64,000 nucleotides of DNA from Artocarpus heterophyllus (lineage: Eukaryota > Streptophyta > Magnoliopsida > Rosales > Moraceae), in contig CM046337.1 in NCBI GenBank assembly GCA_025403435.1, positions 9,115,015 through 9,179,014 on the forward strand, written 5' to 3'. The translations under genes and the position numbers were made by a program. Positions within the stretch are counted from its first letter, which is position 1, and each line of letters starts with the position of its first letter. The notes below the pieces were generated by a model that saw only the letters and a program-made list of their open reading frames with translations, searched no databases and was not told where the DNA came from. Positions 22,901-34,136 of this stretch are shown here, piece after piece.

Positions 22901-24488
22901 GATGTCAATGCTACTGAAGAAAATCAAAGATTTTGTGCAAACAGAAAACCCCAATATGGATGTTCCTGCAAAAGAAAAAAGTGTTGCTGCAAGTTGCAGC
23001 GGACAAGCATCCACTGAAAAGAATCACAAGAGTCTAGTTATACCAGATGATTTTCGTTGTCCAATATCACTGGAGCTGATGAAAGATCCAGTCATCGTTT
23101 CAACAGGACAGGTATGAGATGACAAAGCTCAGTTCCACCACAATCTTCCCCATTCTATTTTCCATGTTTTTTACTGGGTGGAGTGAGATTTTTCAGTACA
23201 CAACCCAAAATAACATCACCAAATATTGAAAATGCTCAGAAAATCATCTTTCCGTGGATTGTACTTTGTGGGACTTGATTTTCAATTGATTGTGTTTTTA
23301 GTCAAAAAGCCTGGACAAATTGCTGATGATGAACTACTGTATGTTTCTTCTATTGATTTCATTCCACTAATTCTAACGGGTCTTATTTCCCTCTGCTGCA
23401 GACATATGAACGTTCCTGTATAGAGAAGTGGCTGGAAGCAGGCCATGGCACATGTCCAAAGACGCAACAGAGTCTCTCTAGTACCGCCCTAACACCAAAC
23501 TATGTCTTGCGTAGCCTTATAGCCCAGTGGTGCGAGGCAAATGGTATTGAACCTCCAAAACGACCTAGCGGCTCTCGGCCCAGTAAAACCACATCGGCCT
23601 GCTCGCCTGCTGAACGCACTAAGATTGACATACTCCTGCACAAACTCACATCTGGAAACCCCGAAGACCAGAGATCCGCTGCAGGAGAGATCCGCCTTCT
23701 TGCAAAACGCAATGCAGATAATCGTGTGGCTATTGCTGAAGCTGGTGCAATCCCTCTCCTTGTAAGCCTCCTCTCAACGCCCGACTCCCGCACCCAAGAG
23801 CATGCGGTAACAGCACTTCTTAACCTTTCCATATGTGAGGACAATAAAGGAAGCATCGTATCTTCTGGAGCAGTTCCTGGTATAGTACATGTTCTCAAGA
23901 AGGGAAGCATGGAAGCACGGGAAAATGCAGCTGCCACCCTTTTCAGCCTTTCAGTTGTGGACGGAAATAAGATCACAATCGGCTCTTTGGGAGCAATTCC
24001 ACCACTTGTGACACTGCTGAGCGAAGGTACCCAAAGGGGGAAGAAGGACGCTGCAACTGCACTCTTCAACTTGTGTATTTACCAAGGGAACAAGGGGAAG
24101 GCAGTGAGGGCCGGTGTTGTTCCCACACTAATGTGCTTGCTGACAGAACCTGGAGGGGGAATGGTGGATGAAGCGCTAGCTATTCTGGCAATACTGGCTA
24201 GCCATCCCGAAGGGAAGGCAGCCATTGGAGCTGCGGAGGCAGTTCCTGTCTTAGTTGAGGTTATAGGGAGTGGATCCCCTCGGAACAGAGAGAATGCAGC
24301 GGCAGTCCTAGTTCACCTTTGTGCAGGTGACCATCAACACCTAGTCGAAGCTCAGGAGCTTGGTGTGATGGGTCCACTGGTGGATTTGGCACAAAATGGC
24401 ACAGACAGAGGCAAGCGAAAGGCTGCACAGTTGCTCGAGCGTATGAGCAGGTTTGTTGAGCAACAGAAGCAAGCTCAGGCGCAAGCCG

Positions 24489-24519
<31 letters not shown>

Positions 24520-24571
24520 CGCTCAGACCCAACAGTCACAGCCACCCTCCACGGCAAATGCTGTTGGCTGA
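19986..24571 (+). CDS. PUB13-like: U-box/ARM-repeat E3 ubiquitin ligase, PUB13/SPL11-like (4 exons)
   Basis: Exons 19986-20258, 22353-22469, 22659-23111 and 23402-24571 join in phase with GT..AG introns to a 670-residue protein, near the 660 residues of Arabidopsis PUB13. The start is chosen for its strong context (gccATGG) and the match to the family N terminus (MEEEK..QSLID). From N to C: a U-box N-terminal domain (about 8-230), a U-box (258-331; [18 protein letters not shown] and CPKTQQ), armadillo repeats (about 355-632), then a Gln/Ala-rich tail (634-670). The U-box recruits a ubiquitin-conjugating enzyme and the ARM repeats bind targets. In this family PUB13 and rice SPL11 restrain immune receptor signalling and cell death and affect flowering and hormone response. 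Intron 1 (2.1 kb) holds no gene. PUB12/13/14 are alternatives; the N terminus favours PUB13 type. Confidence 0.95.
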
Positions 24572-25030
24572 GGGTGGTTTTTTGTTTTCCTTTTGTTTGC
24601 TTGGTTTCTTTTGTTCTCATTTAAGTTTCAAAGGAGGCGGCATTGCTTCGGCGTGGAAGGTGGAAGATCACCTTTCAAATCTGTTAAAGTTAAAAATTCA
24701 TTTGTTTGTGTGCAAGGGAGGACTATACGGACAAGATATTCTTAAAAGAGAGCATCAAGTGTTGGGGGTAAACTGGAAGGCAGGATGGCCGAAATATACC
24801 TGACATGTATTTCAAAATTGTACCATCGTTACACTGTAATCATCCTCAGTTTTTAGTGAAGAGATGTTTCATGTACTCAGAATCGGTGTTATGCCACGCT
24901 GAAGTCCAGTCAATGGTTGGCGGTGGTAAAAGGGGGGAAATGAAAGGAACTTGAATTCCATGTTTACCCATGTTAAGTAGAGTTTCAAGTTGTTGGTATC
25001 TATAATTGGTTCCTTGCAATGAATAGCATT
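24572..25030 (+). other. Probable 3' UTR of the E3 ligase gene
   Basis: Non-coding sequence after the TGA at 24569-24571, less AT-rich than the DNA beyond 25040. A near-consensus AATGAA lies at 25018-25023. The real poly(A) site cannot be fixed by eye. Confidence 0.45.
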
Positions 25031-25095
25031 TCTCATTAGGAATATTACAAGTATCCTTTGTAGTTTTAATTATTTTTTTATTTTTAGGAACATCA

Positions 25096-25206
25096 AGGGC
25101 CTATTTATTTGGTGGTTCGAATCATTTTGCTACAGTGTTTTCTTTCACAAAAATTTAAATTTTCATTTAAATACTTTATTCAAATACTCGAACCAAACGG
25201 GCCCTA
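25096..25206. mobile_element. MITE-like element, GGGCC...GGGCCC ends
   Basis: A 111-bp inverted repeat: left gggcctatttatttggtgg, right tcgaaccaaacgggcccta. It shares the interior 'cacaaaaatttaaat' and 'caaatactcgaaccaaacg' with the copies at 14721-14840 and 53909-54028. Confidence 0.65.
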
Positions 25207-27349
25207 AATATATCATTTGAATTTGAAAAACTTGTTTCAATTTTATTTTTTCTAGATTTTTTTTTTTGAGAAAAAAATATAAAAATAAGGTAAAAATATC
25301 CTTAATTAGATCGAATTTGATTTTTATTTATATTATTTAAAGAAATTTTTAAAAACTAATTTAACATTTAAAAAGACATAAAATTTAAGGTCTTTTTTTG
25401 AAATTTGATGTTTTATTTTAGGATTTTTTAAGTTTTTAAGTCTAACATATATTTCATAAATGTTTAGGAGTAACTAGTTATATTGTTTTGTCTAATTTTT
25501 TTTTTCTATAAATAGGAATGAAACTAAAACAAGTTTTAAAATTCAAATGATACTTTTGGAGTTTCTTAAAATAGAGAGATTAAAAATAGTTAAAACAAGG
25601 CATAATTATATAATTAACTCTTTCTTTCATTATTGTAAACAGCTTGTGCTTAAAATGCTAGTATCAATCAGGAAGATATCTGCGTTGGTAATGTCCAGAA
25701 AAGACCTACAACTTGATCTTAGTCCATGATGATTAGGCAACTCACAACAGCAGAAGAAAACATTAACGAAACCACCAATACTCGGGACAAAGAAAAATGG
25801 CCAAACATGAGGGAGGAAATTTGAATGGCATGTAGGATTATACTCTGAGAAAGAAATTAGCACAGACAAGCTCTGACGCTCCAATGGGCGATCAAAACAC
25901 AAAGCTGGGGACTTTTACCAAAACTTTTCGGAAGTTTTAAGTTAAATGTATATGTTTTTGTGCTTTTTTAACATTCTAATTCTGTTTTGACATTTATGGA
26001 GGAGGCTCGATTTAAAGTTTTCTCGGTTTCTGAAATAGTATAAAATGAAGAGTGTTTCGAATTATTACTATTTGCCTCGGATTTGTTCTAAAATGTCTAA
26101 GCATTTCAAATTATTTGTTGACAAAGGCAAAGAATCCAATTGAAAAATCATTTTTTTGTATTGGTTAAAGCCATTTCGCTCAAATCAAAAGCGTATTATA
26201 CAGAAATCAACAACTTAGGTTCAAGATAATCTGTTGAGAAGATGCCCACCGAGGGCTAGTCTCATTACATTTTTGTTCAAATTGCAAGCCAAATCATAAT
26301 AGAACGTGAAGAACATCTTGGTGTATTGCTTACATAAATCTCCACTCTGATTTTTGTACACCCACTGAGCCCGTGAAGTCGGCGGCGTCAAGCTTTTGTC
26401 ACGTGTCTACTAAACTTTGATGAGCTCAATGCTTTACAAATACAATAAATCATGACAGTGGTTAAGCTTATGGAAGAGAGCTAGAAACGACAAGGCGATG
26501 ATTAAAATCACAGGAAAATCATTCCTGAAGATTATTTTATTCCAATGCAATTTAAAGAGAAAAATGTTAAAAGGATATAAGGTCCATGTTGGCTAGGGAC
26601 ACGTTCAATATTATTTGATAGAAATGCATTTTTCTACTTAGAAGTAGGCTGCTTCTATTATTAGAAAACACTAACTTTTATTTTTGCACCGATAGCACTT
26701 TGTGTACTCTTTCTTAGTGTAACCTCCAGTGCTATATGGTGTCCGTAGTTCTCGTAATGAGGCCGGATCACACTTAAATTTCTTAGTTCTGACAATGTTT
26801 TCATTAATTTTCTGCTCTAATATCATCATTCATATGTGAAAGATCGATAGATAAAGTCACACGGGAGTTCATGTTGCTTGTCAAGTTTTTACCGTCAACA
26901 ATTTTCATTAAAAAAAAAAAGTTATAACAAGGCACATGGGCCATGAAAAAGGTCGAGTTCAAAGTTCATCAAACCCTTATAGCTGAGCTTTTTCCAACCT
27001 TTTTTTAGGATCTTATTAAGGTATGCTTAGGATTCGAATATCTCAATGTTCGATGGGCATAAAAACACCACTCAAAACTGCCCAAACTAATTGTTGACTA
27101 TTTTGGGCAGGTTCAAGGGCACGCATGGGAGCTGTTTTGGATGTTAATTTTTAGATGTTTTTAACATGTATTTTCCACCTACATTTTGGATTATTGATCA
27201 TTTTGAGCGTAAAAGAAAATAAACTAAGTTTAAGAGTCTACAATACTATTAATAGAATAGAAATCAACGTACAAATAAAATATCAAACATTAAAAGCATA
27301 TAAATTGTTCCAGGTTCATTGGGAACATTTTATTTATAAGGGGTAAAAA
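25207..27349. other. Intergenic, AT-rich
   Basis: No supported gene. The less AT-rich part at 25690-25910 has a C-box-like atgatga and a later ctga, but these are too far apart and unsupported by a terminal stem to call a snoRNA. Confidence 0.4.
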
Positions 27350-28012
27350 TGTAAAATGATCAAATAATAGAGCAATAACAAGAATGGAATTTCATTTCAT
27401 AGCAATTTTAGCAATCAAATCATTATATAGAAATAGGCAGGATAATATTTGAATATAGATTGAAGGAAAATCTAACCACTGATTTGAGTACTGTGTGTGA
27501 TTGCCAAGAATAATGAGAACGATTGGATCTCCTAAAGGACATCATATAAAGTTGATATCTATGTATAACTTAAAATGCTAAAGGGGATTAGAATTGTATG
27601 GACTGCAAAGTGTTTGCACACTAACAGAATCTGACCTCTAATCATGGCTTTGTATATTCTAATTTGTGGGTTGTGTTTTTGTATTGTTCTGATTTTGTGT
27701 TGTATGTTGTGAGTTAGGAATGCAAGCTATTTATAGACGTAGTTAAGGGCAATCCTGCCAATTGTGCTTGGTGCAGGGTTGGTTAAGAAATTTTATTAGT
27801 GTATAAGGTTGGCAGGCTAGCAAAAGCCAAGTGTAATACCAGGTAGGAAAACTTATACTAAGTACCATACCTGGCAGGAGTCTATACTAAGTGAGAAAGG
27901 TAAGGGTTGTACCGAGTAGGGGTAGACTGAAATTTCAGGTCTAATATCAGCTGTTTCAATGTGCTAGGTTCAAGTTTACATAATACCGAGCTCATTCGAC
28001 TTGGTTCTAACA
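27350..28012 (-). mobile_element. Probable copia-type solo LTR
   Basis: On the minus strand the segment starts TGTTAGAACCAAGTCG and ends ATCATTTTACA, so it has TG...CA ends. A good TATA motif (CTATAAATAGC, 27726-27736) lies about 280 bp in, and an A/C-rich leader follows, the layout of a short copia LTR. No matching second LTR or gag-pol is nearby. No clean target duplication was found, so the left boundary is uncertain. Confidence 0.5.
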
Positions 28013-30394
28013 CATTATGAGCCACGCTTTTTTTCATACCAGGTTAATTATTTGAATTAAAATTACTCCAGTTCAATCTCAAACATTTCCCACCTTAGCA
28101 TTGATTTCCCCTTCTAAACCAAACCTTTTCTAAACATAAATCTTTGCTACAAACTAAGATTTACTTGCAAACTCAACAATTAACATAGAGATACATTGAT
28201 CAACTAAAAAACTTTTCCCAAGAAAAAAAAAAAGATCGAGCGAGTTCAACTCTAAGTTTTTTCTCAACCAAATGATGTTGGTTGATGAATTTCATTAACA
28301 CCCTTAATTTCGTGGTACATTCTTTAAATCCTTTCTGTTTACTGATCTGGATCTTTTGAAATATAGCTAGTGAAACTCAAAATGCTTTTAGTTTTAAATT
28401 TTTTATTTTTGGTGGGGACAATAGAAGCTTTTAATTTCTTATAGACCAACTTGGCTAATATTGTGGTCTCTTGTATCTAGGCTGTAGTTTCCTAGAACGA
28501 ATTTCCTGCATAGAGCAATTGAATCTGATTCCAATCATAAACTGTCTAGAAATATTGTAGGGTTAGTGGCTTTTGCGAGTACTCTATGTTGTTTCAGCAG
28601 ATTTTTAACATGCAAGGGACCCATATGCAGCGGACCACTCTTGCTTGTAAAGATAAAGATAAAGATAAAGATATATATAGTTAAAGATGATAAACCCGCG
28701 TGCTTTGATTTTTTTTTTTTTAATTTTCAGTTTTTCAGTGGTACTTTCGAGAGCTCCTCCTATTGATGATTTCGGCGACTAAATATGTAGTCTAAACTTC
28801 AGCATCTGGCAATTCCAAACTTAATATATAACTTATTATATAGTGTATATAACAATCATATGTGTTTATATATATATATATATACATGTGTTTAAAAGTC
28901 AATTAGCTAATCACAAAATAAGAAGAAAAGAGGTTTTTGACATAGATATTGAAGGATCACATTATTCTTAACAATTATAGTATTACGTGTAATTCTTTTC
29001 AATTATTTGGGAAAAAAATCAAGTCATGATTATCAATAATACTTGAACCTAACCAAGTACACACATTAATAGCTAGTAGCACAGACCATTAATTACTAGA
29101 GATAAACCAGCTTGTAGACCATAGCAAGGTCCTCCCTTATCATTACAAAATCTATATTTTTGCAATATTTATTATTTTCCCTTTTTAATGCAAGAAGAAT
29201 CTAATTCTGTGCTCTGGGCTGGAACACTTTTTTTTTAATCAGCTCAAAGTAGTGTTTCCAATTTAGGTAGGTGTATCATTACGGAAAAAAAAAACTATAA
29301 CAATAATAATGGGTATGCCATATTTGACCTAGAAATTTATGTCTAACGTTGAATTCTAGTTTACTTAAAGGACTTAAAAAAAAATGCTAATAGTAGAGAA
29401 TATAATTTTATACTATTAGTAAAATATGCTATTTAATTATTTGATTAATTTTTTAACTGTTTGATCTGTTATTAGAAAAAAAATTTATATTAAATTTTTA
29501 ACATAAATAATTATAAATTATTTCGTTATAAAGTTAAAGCTAATAGATAAAATAACCTATGCTCCACCGATGATGGTGTTAACTTACTTTTTTTACCGTA
29601 AGGATTTCCAAAATATCCAGACATATGACTGGCAAGTGACCCATATGGAAGAAGAAGGCCATAAAGAAGATTAACACAGCGAAAAGTACTGCACCAAGAG
29701 AGAGGAAAGCAAGTGAGAGAGAGAGAGTAAGAAAAAGCACTCATGGAAAGATTAGGGAAGAGGAGAGAGAATACTTCACGCCCATCCACAAGTCGGTCAG
29801 CAAAATGAACATACATTAAGCAGCACTTGGATTTCCGAGCCGTCCTCTGACTGCTTCCTTCGTACCTCGCTCAGCCGGGATATAACAGCAACAACACCCT
29901 TTTTTTTTTTTTTTTTCTTGTGGGCATTTTTTCCATTGCCACCCAATATTTACACTTTTTTTTTCATCAAAATACATAACTGTTTTCACTGCCAACGTTC
30001 CATGACCAACTGTATTATGCAGAGAGGAGAGATAGATAGATGGACCGCTTTTCCTTTTTTTTTCTTCTCTGCTCCATACTATTACTTTATTTGTCCATTA
30101 AGCCTAGGCACCTTGGTTCCAGCAAAAAAGTGAAATCCCTTGATTCCTCTCTTTTCATGGAATGACCAAACCCCGTTTGATTTTTAGACTTATTGTTGCA
30201 ATGGAAGATTTGCACAGGTCATATCTATCATTCTACATATGTAAAAATGTAATATATATATATATATATATGTATTTAAAAATGTAATATATATATATAT
30301 ATGTATGTATGTATCAATTTGTGACGTGCATAACTAGAGTTATCTATATATTCTGCTCTTTTCTTAGTACTCTTGTATTATGTTTATTTAAGTG
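28013..30394. other. Intergenic, AT-rich
   Basis: No gene recognised. It contains (GATAAA)n-like repeats near 28652-28675, (AT)n near 28867-28884 and 30251-30302, and a possible remnant at 29526-29816 listed separately. Confidence 0.4.
29526..29816 (-). other. Possible exon-like remnant, unrecognised
   Basis: A 96-codon minus-strand frame. Its middle reads CVNLLYGLLLPYGSLASHMS and is preceded by a CT-rich tract ending in a plausible acceptor (cttggtgcag), with a possible donor (gtaaaa) downstream. I do not recognise the sequence. It may be a decayed exon, part of a non-coding RNA or chance. Confidence 0.2.
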
Positions 30395-30812
30395 TTAATT
30401 TCACTTTGACCCTTAAGAAATGTCAGTTGTGATCCTAAACTTTCAACTGACATGCTAAAGATGTTTGAGCTTTTTAAATGTTACGTTAATAGTTTTTCTT
30501 CAATAGAATCAGTAAAAACTGACAAATTTCATCATATAAGATGTACATAATTTGGTTTAATCACGTATCTAAAACAAACTATCCAAAAGTAATATTTGAA
30601 TTAGTAGCTTACCTCTCATTACTGAATCATGTGCCCTTCACATGATGAAATTTGTTAGGTTTATATTGTTTTTAGTTATAGAAATACCAGTAGCGCAGTA
30701 ATATTTAGAGAGATCGAAAACTATTAGTATATCAGTTAAAAATTCAGGAATCAAAATAATACAATTGCTATTCTTTAAGTAAAGGCCAAAACTGACATAA
30801 ACCCTTCATGTT
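30395..30812. mobile_element. Foldback MITE-like element, about 0.4 kb
   Basis: Imperfect inverted arms: the left has 'atgtcagttgtgatcctaaa' and 'gacaaatttcatcatataa'. The reverse complement of the right has 'atgtcagttttggcc', 'ttgattcctgaatttttaac' and 'aacaaatttcatcatgtga'. Non-coding. Arms differ by well over 20 percent, so it is an old copy. Confidence 0.5.
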
Positions 30813-32662
30813 AAAGGTTTAATCATGATTGAAATATTTTTATTACTTCTCTTATAACAATTTCAATTTGTTGGAATGCATAAATCAAACGAGTCGCATA
30901 TTCAAATTTTAGGAGAATGGGTCAGAAACCAAAATGGGAGGTTGGGAAAAGGAGGCAAAGCCAACAAAATGTTGAAAAGGTACCACTTCTTTTTGACCGT
31001 AGAACTTATTAGATCCATTTCCATAGGGTCTTCTAGCAAATTTCTAGAATACTAGTTGCTCACTTGCGTTTGGTTAAATATGGAATTGCATGCATGGTTT
31101 TGAGTGCGATTCGTGGCGTTTTCTTAGATTGTTGTCTTTCACTTCAACTTTCACTCTCACCCCATAATAAATATCATGACAACGTCCAATCTCTTCATTC
31201 TCATTATTACAAAAATCATTTGGAACTGTTTTTTTTTTTTTTAAATAATTATGACGATCATATATATATAAATTTCTCTCTCTTCTTGTTGAAGAAAAAT
31301 TATCCGGGAGATAGGAACTAACAGTCTCTAGTATCGATGATCATGGTCAGGTGAATCTAATAATTAAAAATATATTTAGTGATGTAATTGAAACTAATAA
31401 GTTAATTAGAATCAAAATATTATAATATTATGTGAACACTTTATACTGTAGTAATTAAAACTAATTAATAAGTTGGAAGTGAATCATTAAACACACTCAA
31501 GAATGTTGAAAATAAGATTCCTTTATTGGAATTCGATCTTTTTAACAGTAATGCGGGGATTAAGTCGTTGTCTTTTGAAATTCAGATGATACACACACAT
31601 ATATATTAACTGTCTCTCTTATCTTAGAAAAAAGGAAAACTTTCCCTCACTGATTTGTAAGAAACACATCATTGAGGAGTCTGCTGGTGAATGACTCATA
31701 GTTCATTAAAAGAAGTACGAACTACAATCAGAGAGTTTCAGAAGAAATTAAAAATGAACGTGAGAGAGAGATTATTATCAGAGAGAAGAAAGATAGAGAG
31801 AGAAAGAGAGATCACTTACATGCATGATGATGATCAGCCTGATAATGATTTAGGAGTTCCAACCGTTTGGATCTAGAAGCAACTTCGTGACTACGATCGA
31901 TCTTCTCTTCACTCAGACGCAATTGCTAGTTTTTAACAGTCATGTCGTCCTCGTACAAATCAGAATTCTGACTTTTCATATATATAGAGACCAAGATAAT
32001 TACAACTTTGCAGCTTTGCCAGAAAGTACTGTCTCATAGATTGTAGACTATTTAACATTGAAGGAAAAAAAAAAAAGAACAAATCCCACCACATTTTTAG
32101 GCTTTCTCTGCATGACATACTTACATAACTATAATTCACATATATGCTAAGCCAAATTATATGATTCGTCAGTAGTGACTAGTACCAAAAAAAAAAAAAA
32201 CAACATAATTGTAATTTTCCTAGACTGCATTTGGCTAGAAATCATGCGTTATATATTTCATGATTTTGATGAAGGTCATGTAAATATTATAAGTGCAAGA
32301 TGGAAAAAAAATAATTATATACACGATGATGATCAGATATCGGTAGATACCATATATAATGGAAAGACTTTTTTCTACAGACAAAACTAGCTCTTCAAAG
32401 TGTCAGATGACAAACCCCATAACTTACAGAGAAGCTACTTAGTTTTACGGCAAACAAACCCACGACGATATTAGTCGAACATATAGCCAAACAAATTACG
32501 AAACCCGAAAAAAAAAAGCAAAAAACAAAAACAAATTATAAGACACTCAAGAACACCAAATTATAACACTAATTCTTGTCTGATGATCATGCAAACACTA
32601 GACAGTAGTTAATATTGTTGGATCAAGAATTAGATCCAAAGATGACCTCGTAATTCCCAAAC
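30813..32662. other. Intergenic and 3' flank of the Dof gene
   Basis: No supported gene. The last 200-300 bases before 32663 should hold the Dof 3' UTR (minus strand). A segment at 31395-31500 resembles the 'acactttatactgtagtaatt' MITE family. Confidence 0.4.
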
Positions 32663-33961
32663 TCACAAGAGGTGGCTGGCGGAAGAAGAGTTAAGGCCTG
32701 ATAAATCTGTCCACGCAGTGGTAATAGTGTTGCTATTATTTCCGCCCCAGAAATTGTGATTTGTTTCAGAAATGCCCAAACTAGGCCGTGGTGAAAAGTT
32801 TAGACCTTCCTGTCCTTCCATCTTCACTGGCGGAAACTGCGAAACCCTAGAAGAAGCCGAGGGCATATTGGTCCTTATATCGCCGTCTTGATCAACTCCG
32901 CCAGTAGTAGTGGGGGCTTGAATTAAAGTGTTGAAAAAACCGGCCGCGGAAGACTGATCGAAATCTTGGCCGGACAAGAGAGGAAATTGCTGCAACCGCC
33001 ACTGATCCGCTTCGCCTTGCAAGATCACGCCGCTCTGATTGCTCGAAATATTGTTGCCTGATCCCATTTGAAACCCTATGTTGTGGTGATGGTGATGATC
33101 AGTTTGTCCTTGGATCTCACTGAAGTTTAGCCCCAAGTTTCCACCACCGCCGAACCGAGAAAAGTTTTGGATGGAGGCCATGAAGGAAGAGTGAGTTTGG
33201 GGCTGTGAGAACTGGCAAATTAGCTCGGCGGCCCCGGAGGGAATTACGCTTGTCGGGTTGGAACTAGGACCGGCGCCTGCAATCTGTTGTTTATTGGAGG
33301 AAGTCGAAGGGGACTTTGATCGGCTACTACTGCTGCTTTTGCTCTTCTTGTTCCTCCGGCAGCCGCCGCCGACCGGGACGCTGCGGAGGGCGCCACCTCG
33401 GGTCCAGTAGCGCCGACACGTCTTGCAGAAGTGTCTTGGCTGAGAGAGGCTGTAGTTGTTGAAATAGCAGAACTTGGTGTTGGTGGACTCGCACCGGGGA
33501 CACTTTAGAGCCGCATCCGGCTGCGGTATCTTGGCCATCCGGGCTCGTTCAGCCATCGAACCGGGCCTGATTGAGCCCGTACCGGAACCTGAACCTGAAC
33601 CGGGGCCATGAGGGAGCGGCTGCGGGGGCAGCGGAGGAAGTTGAGGGCTTTCACTTCTCGCTAGGGTATGGTGATGATTTTGTTGCTGCAAAAGGAATTA
33701 ATACATCACAAAATTTATAAACCATAAGAAAAAATTGAAAATCATAATCATCTGGTATATTCACAAGCAGATAACAAAGGAATAGGAATAATAATCTTCT
33801 TAAAATTTTCCCTCCTTTTTTTTGTCCTCTCTTTTTCTTTGTTTCTTTTTTGGTGAAGAAGGTAGCTAGCTAGAGTTTTCAGTTGATCCAAATATTGAAG
33901 AAAACCTCACCTGATGCCAATTGGGAGGATCTAAATATACTGGAATGGATGAGAAAACCAT
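32663..33961 (-). CDS. Dof zinc-finger transcription factor, OBP3/DOF3.6-like (2 exons)
   Basis: Exon 1 (33961 down to 33911) encodes [17 protein letters not shown], then a 225-bp intron (donor GTGAGG, acceptor TTTTGCAG), then exon 2 (33685 down to 32663), giving 357 residues. The Dof finger spans about 76-131 with C79, C82, C104 and C107 (C-x2-C-x21-C-x2-C), followed by [20 protein letters not shown] and a basic KK/S-rich stretch. Dof proteins bind AAAG cores in plant promoters in the nucleus. The first-exon sequence and the C-terminal [11 protein letters not shown] and [11 protein letters not shown] are those of the OBP3/DOF3.6 and DOF2.4/5.1 group, whose members act in growth, light and vascular programmes. 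A His run (HHHHH) and Ser-, Gly- and Gln-rich stretches are likely disordered. The exact orthologue is not settled. Confidence 0.94.
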
Positions 33962-34115
33962 GGTTATCTCTTTTTTTTTTTTTTTTTTCTTCTTTTGTAA
34001 AGTTTGATGGCTCTTTAGGAAAATATGGTGGAGAATCACACCGCAAGGGAATACCAGAGCCAAGAAAGAAAGAAGGAAAGAGAAAAGAGAACTAAAGAGA
34101 GGGGGAGGAAAGCTA
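33962..34115 (-). promoter_or_regulatory. 5' leader of the Dof gene
   Basis: On the minus strand a CT-rich leader (34050-34110) is followed by a run of A (33970-33989) ending just before AGATAACCATGG. No ATG occurs between the TATA motif and the main start, so no uORF is seen. Confidence 0.5.
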
Positions 34116-34126
34116 GGAGAGGCTTT

Positions 34127-34136
34127 TGTATATATT
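34127..34136 (-). promoter_or_regulatory. Putative TATA box of the Dof gene
   Basis: AATATATACA on the minus strand about 170 bases upstream of the start codon, followed by a CT-rich leader. Placement fits a plant core promoter; inferred only. Confidence 0.45.

Noticed and set aside
23500..24069. 189-codon minus-strand frame
   Set aside because: It lies wholly antisense to exon 4 of the E3 ligase gene, whose plus-strand frame matches a known family over its full length.
24261..24620. Minus-strand frames rich in EP or SL repeats
   Set aside because: They are antisense readings of the GCTCAG repeat that encodes the AQ tail.
25690..25910. Possible C/D-box snoRNA
   Set aside because: Box-like motifs are about 120 bases apart with no terminal stem or recognisable rRNA-complementary guide.
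33866..34063. Longer N-terminal extension of the Dof first exon with a poly-Lys run
   Set aside because: It begins at a non-ATG codon; the Lys run is the untranslated poly(A) leader, and the family start is MVFSS.
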